This document shows positions 50,130 through 59,196 of a stretch of DNA of 64,000 nucleotides, one piece after another. How positions within the stretch are numbered: the first letter of the stretch is position 1; each line of letters opens with the position of its first letter. The notes under the pieces were generated by a model, which was not told the DNA's origin, ran no database searches, and worked only from the letters and a program-made list of their open reading frames with translations. The translations under genes and the position numbers were made by a program. This DNA is from Primulina eburnea (lineage: Eukaryota; Streptophyta; Magnoliopsida; Lamiales; Gesneriaceae), in assembly GCF_022965805.1 (NCBI RefSeq), contig NW_027331386.1, positions 62,001 through 126,000 of the forward strand, written 5' to 3'.

Positions 50130-51817
50130 TGTGGGACCCGGACGCTAATCATTTTCTTAATCATCGTTGGGATTTAATTATCAATTAAGATAAAACAGGG
50201 TCTAAAATTTTTCTTTTAATATACAATAGCGGAAGGTAATGGCATCTAAATACTACACATATCTGTATAAAATACATTTCAGTATTAAAAGTACAATAAT
50301 CTAATCTAAAGTTCCACTACTAACGTCAAGTAATAAAACCAAGTCTACTGTAAGTCCGGAATCACCACGCTAACTCGTCTTCTCTCATCGTCATCTCGAC
50401 CCTGATCCTGCCCCACCTGTCGTCATGCACACATACAAAACAAGACGACAGCCGGATAACTCCGGTGAGAAATAAATCCCAGTATAAAACATGGTAAACA
50501 TGTATATACATAAAATAATTCATGAAACAAGCTGTTACGAATAAAATCAAACATTAGATTTCATAAGCTATGAAATCTAATCACACAACAAGCATGCACT
50601 TCAAATCAACCAACCATGCATATAACCAATCTAAATCATAAAAACATGCTAGCACAATTGGAAGCAATAATGATGGGTCCTATGATCTAGGAACCACATC
50701 CATATAAGCATGCAGTCCTAATCAAATCACATCTAGACTTGACTCGACTAGAACTCTAGGGATCCCGGTGTGAATAAGACGTCACTACCTACCCTCCAAT
50801 CGGGGTAATGAACGTCTCATTCCTAGACTTCGGTCTGAGCTGTATCAACGGCGGCAATAAGAGTAATACCTACTCCTATGCTGAGATACACCGAAACGTC
50901 TAGATATTTGACAATGCCTGTCAAAGACTTTCCTATCTTAACTGCAATGAATAACAATCTGTAAACAAAGCATAATCATATTCATAACTGAATATCACAA
51001 TTATCTTACCTGCTTGAATACAGATTCTATAATCAAAGCATAATCAAATAACAATATAAACAATAATCTAGTATGTGATTTTATTGGGAAACTCAAATTA
51101 ATCTAATTTGAGTTATGCGTCCCGAATATCACATGAATTATACATTTATCTTCCCCGTCTTAGGAAGAAGAATTCTCGAAGTCCAGTCTGTCCATCTTCA
51201 ATCTGAAATGACCAGAATAAATACACTGTATCAATGTGTAGCTCAAAACACAATCTGTTCTGATCAATACCCAATTCAGTACAAAATCTGATCACATCAA
51301 CAATATCACGAGATAACAGAAACCAATACTGAATCTGATCAATCTGTACCAACTGATGTTTCGACGGTATAATAATACAAGTCTGAATAACCCCGTCAAT
51401 CTTAACATCACAATTACACTACCAGAATTCCTAATAAATCTCAGTACAATCTATAACTTCAGTATCTGTACACTTGAAAATGAATAACAGCATAATTCTG
51501 ATAGCAATCTCAATCAAATCAACTCTAAAATTCATAACAATTCTCTAAACAATCTGTTTCTAAATCTGACTTCGATTCTACAATATCTACGGTAGTAGAA
51601 ACGCTATATCTGAATCATATGCAATTCTGACAACATAATAAAATCAAATCTTGTCTAAACGTAACAAAACTTACGTCCAATTGTAGCTATCGTTGCCAGG
51701 AACTCGGTACTATACTCAGATTCAAAATCAGACGGGTGGCTTGAAGTAAAAAGGCGTGAGAATTTCTTAGCTTCCTCCTTCCTCGAGTTCCTTTCTTCTT
51801 TCTGAAGAAGGAATCGC

Positions 51818-51836
51818 ATATATATATATATATATA
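51818..51836 (-). promoter_or_regulatory. Alternating TA tract, probable TATA region of solo LTR C
   Basis: A 19-bp (AT)n run lies immediately downstream, in the inferred minus orientation, of the CpG motif cluster at 51884-52123. The position parallels the TATA box of LTR A. The tract is symmetrical, so it does not prove orientation. Confidence 0.45.
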
Positions 51837-51883
51837 CACGTTGCATTCCCAAGAGACAAGTGGCGATTTGACAAAATGCATGC

Positions 51884-52123
51884 CGCTCGCTAGGGCGGAC
51901 GAAAGGTGCTCGCTAGGGCGAGTTGGTTTCGGTCGAGATCCTCGGCTGAACATCTCCAGTCGCTCGGGCGGTCAAAATTGCTCGCTAGGGCGAAGAACTC
52001 TCGGCCCTCACAAATTAAACATCTCGCTCGGGCGGATAAAAAGTGCCGCCCGGGCGAAGGACTCTCGGCTTTCTACCATTAAACCCTCTCGCTCGGGCGG
52101 TCATAAACTCCCGCCCGGGCGAA
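51884..52123 (-). promoter_or_regulatory. CpG motif cluster in solo LTR C
   Basis: About eight copies of GCTCGGGCGG, GCTCGCTAGGGCGA or CGCCCGGGCGAA-type motifs in ~240 bp, often as alternating pairs about 20-25 bp apart. Several are palindromic around CCCGGG or GCCCGGGC. The surrounding LTR is AT-rich, so the cluster stands out. I see no such cluster in the related LTR 57390-59110. Confidence 0.65.
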
Positions 52124-52255
52124 TGACATTCGGCCCAAATCTTGTGTCCCTCATAATTTTTCCAATTTGATCTCGAACTGGCCCGGCTATAATTACATCA
52201 AGTCATAATCAACAAATCATCTCAGATTACGTTAATTAAATTCTCGGGCATTACA

Positions 52256-52260
52256 AACAT
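52256..52260. other. Target-site duplication, right copy, of solo LTR C
   Basis: AACAT, matching the intact satellite target and, with one mismatch, the left copy at 50125-50129. Confidence 0.75.
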
Positions 52261-55200
52261 CGCGACCAGAAACAATAGTCCTAGGCATGCCATGCAACCT
52301 AACGACTTCTCAAAAGAACAAATCCGCAATGTTTGAAGCATCATCGGTTTTATGACAAGCTATAAAATGTGCCATCTTAGAGATTCTATCCACAACAACA
52401 AAAATAGAATCCCTCCCCTTCTTAGTCCTAGGCAACCCCAAAATAAAGTCCGTACAAATGTCAATCCAAGTTCTATTTAAGAATAGCACGCAAAAGTGTT
52501 CCCAAAGTATTGAGAACTTCAGTTTGTCCATCCGTTTGAGGATTACAAGTAGTAGAAAACAACAATTTTGTGCCAAGTTTAGCCCATAAAGTCTTCCAAA
52601 AGTAACTCAAGAATTTAACATCGCGACCAGAAACAATAGTCCTAGACATGCCATGCAACCTAACGACTTATCTAAAGAACAAATCCGCAATGTTGGAAGC
52701 ATCATCGGTTTTATGACAAGCTATAAAATGTGCCATCTTAGAGAATCTATCCACAACAACAAAAATAGAATCCCTCCCCTTCTTAGTCCTAGGCAACCCC
52801 AAAATAAAGTCCATAGAAATGTCAATCCAAGTTCTATTTAAGAATAGCACGCAAAAGTGTTCCCAAAGTTCTATTGACAACTATAGTTTGTCCATCCGTT
52901 TGAGGATGACAAGTAGTAGAAAACAACAATTTTGTGCCAAGTTTAGCCCATAAAGTCTTCCCAAAGTAACTCAAGAATTCAACATCGCGACCAGAAACAA
53001 TAGTCCTAGGCATGCCATGCAACCTAGCGACTTCTCTAAAGAACAAATCCGCAATGTTTGAAGCATCATCGGTTTTATGACAAGCTATAAAATGTGCCAT
53101 CTTAGAGAATCTATCCACAACAACAAAAATAGAATCCCTCCCCTTCTTAGTCCAAGGAAACCCCAAAATAAAGTCCATAGAAATGTCAATCCAAGTTCTA
53201 TTTAAGAATAGCACGCAAAAGTGTTCCCAAAGTTCTATTGACAACTTCAGTTTGTCCATCCGTTTGAGGATGACAAGTAGTAGAAAACAATAATTTTGTG
53301 TCAAGTTTAGCCCATAAAGTCTTCCAAAAGTAACTCAAGAATTTAACATCGCGACCAGAAACAATAGTCCTAGGACATGCCATGCAACCTAACGACTTCT
53401 CTAAAGAACAAATCCGCAATGTTTGAAGCATCATCGGTTTTATGACAAGGTATAAAATGTGCCATCTTAGAGAATCTATCCACAACAACAAAAATAGAAT
53501 CCCTCCCCTTCTTAGTCCTATGCAATCCCAAAATAAAGTCCATACAAATGTCAATCCAAGTTCTATTTAAGAATAGCACGCAAAAGTGTTCCCAAAGTTC
53601 TATTGACAACTTCAGTTTGTCCATCCGTTTGAGGATGACAAGTAGTAGAAAACAACAATTTTGTGCCAAGTTTAGCCCATAAAGTCTTCCGAAAGTAACT
53701 CTAGAATTTAACATCGCGACCAGAAACAATATTCCTAGGCATGCCATGCAACCTAACGACTTCTCTAAAGAACAAATCCGCAATGTTTGAAGCATCATCG
53801 GTTTTATGACAAGCTATAAAATGTGCCATCTTAGAGAATCTATCCACAACAACAAAAATAGAATCCCTCCTCTTCTTAGTCCTAGGCAACCCCAAAATAA
53901 AGTCCATAGAAATGTCAATCCAAGTTCTATTTAAGAATAGCACGCAAAAGTGTTCCCAAAGTTCTATTGACAACTTCAGTTTGTCCATCCGTTTGAGGAT
54001 GACAAGTAGTAGAAAACAACAATTTTGTGCCAAGTTTAGCCCATAAAGTCTTCCAAAGTATCTCAAGAATTTAACATCCCGACCAGAAACAATAGTCCTA
54101 GGCATGCCATGCAACCTAACGACTTCTCTAAAGAACAAATCCGCAATGTTTGAAGCATCATCGGTTTTATGACAAGCTATAAAATGTGCCATCTTAGAGA
54201 TTCTATCCACAACAACAAAAATAGAATCCCTCCCCTTCTTAGTCCTAGGCAACCCCAAAATAAAGTCCGTACAAATGTCAATCCAAGTTCTATTTAAGAA
54301 TAGCACGCAAAAGTGTTCCCAAAGTATTGAGAACTTCAGTTTGTCCATCCGTTTGAGGATGACAAGTAGTAGAAAACAACAATTTTGTGCCAAGTTTAGC
54401 CCATAAAGTCTTCCAAAGTAACTCAAGAATTTAACATCGCGACCAGAAACAATAGTCCTAGGCATGCCATGCAACCTAACGACTTATCTAAAGAACAAAT
54501 CCGCAATGTTGGAAGCATCATCGGTTTTATGACAAGCTATAAAATGTGCCATCTTAGAGAATCTATCCACAACAACAAAAATAGAATCCCTCCCCTTCTT
54601 AGTCCTAGGCAACCCCAAAATAAAGTCCATAGAAATGTCAATCCAAGTTCTATTTAAGAATAGCACGCAAAAGTGTTCCCAAAGTTCTATTGACAACTTC
54701 AGTTTGTCCATCCGTTTGAGGATGACAAGTAGTAGAAAACAACAATTTTGTGCCAAGTTTAGCCCATAAAGTCTTCCAAAAGTAACTCAAGAATTTAACA
54801 TCGCGACCAGAAACAATAGTCCCAGGCATGCCATGCAACCTAACGACTTCTCTAAAGAACAAATCCGCAATGTTTGAAGCATCATCGGTTTTATGACAAG
54901 CTATAAAATGTGCCATCTTAGTGAATCTATCCACAACAACAAAAATAGAATCCCTCCCCTTCTTAGTCCTAGCCAACCCCAAACAAAATCCATAGAAATG
55001 TCAATCCAAGTTCTATTTAAGAATAGCACGCAAAATTGTTCCCAAAGTTCTATTGACAACTTCAGTTTGTCCATCCGTATGAGGATGACAAGTAGTAGAA
55101 AACAACAATTTTGTGCCAAGTTTAGCCCATAAAGTCTTCCGAAAGTAACTCTAGAATTTAACATCGCGACCAGAAACAATAGTCCTAGGCATGCCATGCA

Positions 55201-56173
55201 ACCTAACGACTTCTCTAAAGAACAAATCCGCAATGTTTGAAGCATCATCGGTTTTATGACAAGCTATAAAATGTGCCATCTTAGAGAATCTATCCACAAC
55301 AACAAAAATAGAATCCCTCCCCTTCTTAGTCCTAGGCAACCCCAAATTAAAGTCCATACAAATGTCAATCCAAGTTCTTCTTAAGAATAGCACGCAAAAG
55401 TGTTCCCAAAGTTCTATTGACAACTTCAGTTTGTCCATCCGTTTGAGGATGACAACTAGTAGAAAACAACAATTTGGTGCCTAGTTTAGCCCATAAAGTC
55501 TTTCAAAAGTAACTCAAGAATTTAACATAGCGACCAGAAATAATAGTCCTAGGCATGCCATGCAACCTAACGACTTCTCTAAAGAACAAATCCGCAATGT
55601 TTGAAGCATCATCGGTTTTATGACAAGCTATAAAATGTGCCATCTTAGTGAATCTATCCACAACAACAAAAATAGAATCCCTCCCATTCTTAGTCCTAGG
55701 CAACCCCAAAATAAAGTCCATAGAAATGTCAATCCAAGTTCTTTTTAAGAATAGCACGCAAAAGTGTTCCCAAAGTTCTATTGACAGCTTCAGTTTGTCC
55801 ATCCGTTTGAGGATGACAAGTAGTAGAAAACAACAATTTTGTGCCAAGTTTAGCCCATAAAGTCTTCCGAAAGTAACTCAAGAATTTAACATCGCGACCA
55901 GAAACAATAGTCCTAGGCATGCGATGCAACCTAACGACTTCTCTAAAGAACAAATCCACAATGTTTGAAGCATCATCGGTTTTATGACAAGCTATAAAAT
56001 GTGTCATCTTAGATAATCTATCCACAACAACAAAAATAGAATCGTTCCCCTTCTTAGTCCAAGGCAATCCCAAAATAAAGTCCATACAAATGTCAATCCA
56101 AGTTCTATTTAAGAATAGCACGCAAAAGTGTTCCCAAAGTTCTATTGACAACTTCAGTTTGTCCATCCGTTTG
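52256..56173 (-). repeat. Integrase-derived satellite, right block (divergent units)
   Basis: About 11 monomers, continuing the unit interrupted by the solo LTR. More variable than block 3. It has the 'ccgtacaaatg' units (52450, 54270), ttatct / ttggaag units (52668, 54484), a unit reading FIPCHK instead of FIACHK near 53450, and LKK- or LRR-type unit ends at 55742 and 55380. The final unit is cut at 'ccgtttg' by the family B LTR at 56174. Confidence 0.95.
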
Positions 56174-57389
56174 TGTAATAGCCGAGCCCGGTGTACGGTA
56201 CGGTTTAAGCTTTACTTGTTATTTGGGTTATGTGATTAGATGTTTAGAGTTGTGTTTTGGGCTATAGTATTATTGGTTATTATTGTTATTGAGGTGTTAG
56301 ATGTTGTTGGTTGTTCGTTTCAGAGTTTCGGATCGATTTTAGTTGTGTTGTTTTTGAGCATTGCCGTAGCAAGAGTGCACCCGCGCTCTTAGAGGAGTGC
56401 ACCCGCGGTGTACTATTCATCAATTTGGATTTGGAAGGCCGTAGCATCACCGCATCCGCGGCAGTGCAAGGACCGCACCCGCGGTAGAGACTGCACCCGC
56501 GGTATTAGCAGCACCGCACCCGCGGTCATCGTGCATGGAATTTAATTGTTGTGCCGTGAGCTCAGCGCACCCGCGGCCCTTGTGTTGTCGCACCCGCGGT
56601 CGAGGTATGGGCGAGATTTTAAGTGACTTTTTGGGAGTTGTTGGCCATACCTTACCTTATCTTCTTCCTTCATTTCCGATTTCCTCTCATTTTCCAAGGG
56701 TTTTCTCCATTTTCTTTTGCTTCCTATCTTCCATTCGTGGATCTAGTTCGATTTTCGACTTGAGATCGAGGTTCTCCTTGGTGCTAGGAAGCTTAGGTAA
56801 GTTTTTGGTTGAGTTCTATCATGATTTTTGGTAATGAGATGTTATAGGGTGTTGTTCTTGTTGGTTTAAGGGATTATTTGACTTGTATTTGTGGAAATAA
56901 AGTTGATATTGGTGTTATTTATGGATTATTGTTGTAGGTGGTGTACCAAGAGTTTAGTTGGAGGTGTTCTATTGGTTTGTAAGTGGAATTTCGTCCCTTT
57001 GCTCACATGATGTTATATGTATTGTATTTCAAAGGTTTCAAAGTGTTATTCCCTTCAATTGATCCATTGTTATGTATTGATTCCATTGATTATCTATTGG
57101 AGGCATTGTATGTCTCATTTATTGAAAAAGGGAATACAAGAGAAAAGATATAGTTTCCAAAGTGATTGTTTAAATGCTATTGAGAATTCAAATGTTTTTA
57201 TTGGATTGATTGAATCATAGTCAGAGCATTGCATGCAATTAGTTGATCAACAACCATAGGCTTTTATCCCTCACAGTTATCGATTTATATCGATGGGATA
57301 TTTGCAACCACAGTCAGAGATACTATTGATATCAATCCAACCAGAGAAAAGAGAAATACCATCGTATTGCTATCTATTGCTATGTTATT
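56174..57389 (+). repeat. Family B LTR piece, plus orientation, interrupted by family C element
   Basis: Begins TGTAATAGCCGAGCCCGG inside a satellite unit. It is related in reverse complement to 11352-12590. It contains the CpG motif cluster 56377-56601, the 'ggaagcttaggtaag' region and the 'agagatactattgat' region. It stops at 57389 where the family C element begins; the remainder would lie beyond that element, outside the window. The ORFs 56535-56834 and 57017-57220 show no domain I recognise and are probably chance. Confidence 0.78.
56377..56601 (+). promoter_or_regulatory. CpG motif cluster in LTR B
   Basis: Eight copies of GCACCCGCGGT-type motifs (one reads GCATCCGCGG, one GCACCCGCGC) in 225 bp. 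The core CCGCGG is palindromic. Two copies also remain in the other B LTR at 12511-12545. I see no clear TATA box downstream. Confidence 0.65.
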
Positions 57390-59110
57390 TGTGGGGACCC
57401 GGAAGCTAATCAAGTTCTTAATCATAATTGGGACTAATTAATCAATTAAAAACAGGGTCTAAATTTTTTTTTTTTAAAATGCGGAACGTATTGAAATCAA
57501 ACTCATTTACATATCAGTATAAAATACAATACAAGTCCTGTACTGCATGCATTCAAAATAAACTAAGGTTTAACAACTAATGTCAAGTGTTCAACCCTAT
57601 CTCTAATCCAAGTCCGGAGCCTCCACTCTAATCACGATCTCTCCTCATCTCCTGGACCCTGATCATGTCCCACCTGTTGTCATGTACACATACAGACAAG
57701 ACAACAGCCGGATAATCCCGCTGAGAATATAATCCCAGTATAAATCAATGAAACATGCAATCATATAAAACAATATAAAGCATGTAATCAGGTAACAGAT
57801 ATATGTATCAAAATCTGAAACATAATCAATATCAATCTGTCGACATAATTCTATAATTCAGACTAGACTCAATCCTAGTCTAGGGATCCCGGTTTCCAGA
57901 TGTGGTGTTCCTATATCGAATTCCGTAATAGAAGGAACCGTATTCCTATTACTCGATATAACCAATATCCTGGTATTCCTATATCGAATTTCGTAATAGA
58001 CGAATTCCCATTTCCTATTACTCGATATAACCAAACATCCGGTGTCCTGACCTATCCGTCATGGACTGCAGTTCTATCTTTAATATCCTATCTTGAGACA
58101 TCGTGCAATGTGCCCGTGGCGATTCCACCACTATCAGGCACTTCTGTTTCAAGATAAATCGTCCAATACCTGTCATCTAAAATCAAGAGAACAAGTATAT
58201 TATTCAATCCATGCAAATATCAATGCAATAAAGTAAAGTATGTGATTTAGGGAAACTCAAGTCTGAACCGACTCAAGTCGATCTCCCAATACCACATTGA
58301 CTTATACCTTTCTTTCGTCGGTTTCTGGCTCAGTCGAAGTCCTGAACTCACAATCTGTCTGGCAATGACAATACCAATAATCTCATATCAGTATACCTTC
58401 CAATTCAATAACAAGCTGATCAATCTTGATTTAATTCAAATCAACGGCATAACGGTACAAACTCAGTATCCCCGTCAATACCATATCACCAGATAACAGT
58501 TACAAGTCATAACTCATATCCATTACAATCTGTAATTCATTCATAATCCAAATCTGTCCGGTATAACTCAATATACCCTAAAAATTCATAACAATTCCAT
58601 AATCAGTCCGTTTCTTAATCTGACTTCGATTCTATGACGTCTAATATGTCAAGAACAACATATATGAATCTTATTCAATTCTGACAATATCATAATTTCA
58701 AGACATGTCAAAACGTAGCAAAACTTACGCCCAGTTGTAGCTGTCGTCGCTAGGATCACAGAACTGTATTCGGATTCAAATTCTGATAACCGGATATCAT
58801 ACAATAAAATTTCTATGGTGTAAGGAAACGTTGAGGATTAATTCATGGAGCTTCTCGGTTTTCTCTCGTGAATGTGAAATTGGAAATGAAGATTAACATT
58901 TAAGTTGCAAGGTGATGACATGTGTCCACTCAAATCCATATTTGCACTTTAGTCCCTCAAATCTTCACTATTTGCAATTTGGTCCTCAAAACTCTTTTTA
59001 ATTCCATTTCAATCCTAATTAATTACAAAAATCGTGGAATTTAATTCATCATTCCAAAATTCGTAAATTGAATAATCTCAGATTAAAATGATATAATCTC
59101 GGGCCTTACA
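57390..59110 (-). repeat. 3' LTR of family C element (1721 bp)
   Basis: Starts TGTGGGGACCCGG and ends CTCGGGCCTTACA. The first 69 bp recur at 63932-64000 with one visible difference in the first 25 bases (ccggaagc versus ccgggcgc). It contains a tandem pair of inverted repeats at 57909-58030. No CpG motif cluster is seen. Confidence 0.9.
57909..58030. repeat. Tandem pair of hairpin-forming repeats in LTR C
   Basis: Two direct copies (about 57909-57960 and 57977-58030), each holding TATATCGA...GTAATAG facing CTATTACTCGATATA, so each copy can fold on itself. Spacers differ between copies while the arms are kept. Function unknown. Confidence 0.65.
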
Positions 59111-59123
59111 ATTCTCCCCCTCT
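59111..59123 (-). other. Polypurine tract of family C element
   Basis: AGAGGGGGAGAAT on the minus strand, directly next to the 3' LTR, as expected for the plus-strand primer. Confidence 0.88.
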
Positions 59124-59196
59124 GAGACATGATTTCGTCCTCGAAATCACAAGCAATCAAATCAGAAATACCAGAAACTGAAATAGGAAACTCATG

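Larger units (their letters stand above)
50130..52255 (-). mobile_element. Solo LTR of family C (2126 bp)
   Basis: Begins TGTGGGACCCGG and ends CTCGGGCATTACA, flanked by 5-bp target-site duplications within a satellite monomer. The start and end resemble the LTR at 57390-59110 (TGTGGGGACCCGG ... CTCGGGCCTTACA, with shared 'ctaatca..ttcttaatca' and 'aacagggtctaaa'), so it belongs to the same family or a sister. No internal domain is present, which is the usual product of LTR-LTR recombination. Minus orientation is inferred by comparison with the element at 57390. No gene; ORFs such as 51841-52170 are chance. Confidence 0.88.

Noticed and set aside
2090..54657. Plus-strand ORFs in the satellite (for example 2090-2278, 24275-24514, 28214-28402, 37071-37259)
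   Set aside because: These are antisense readings of the integrase slice with no recognisable domain.
1..56173. CRISPR-like array
   Set aside because: The repeat is 364 bp with no separate unique spacers, the whole unit is homologous to integrase, and the context is a plant genome.
56535..56834. 99-aa plus-strand ORF in LTR B
   Set aside because: It lies inside an LTR, shows no recognised domain, and its hydrophobic Ser/Phe-rich composition fits translation of T/C-rich LTR sequence.
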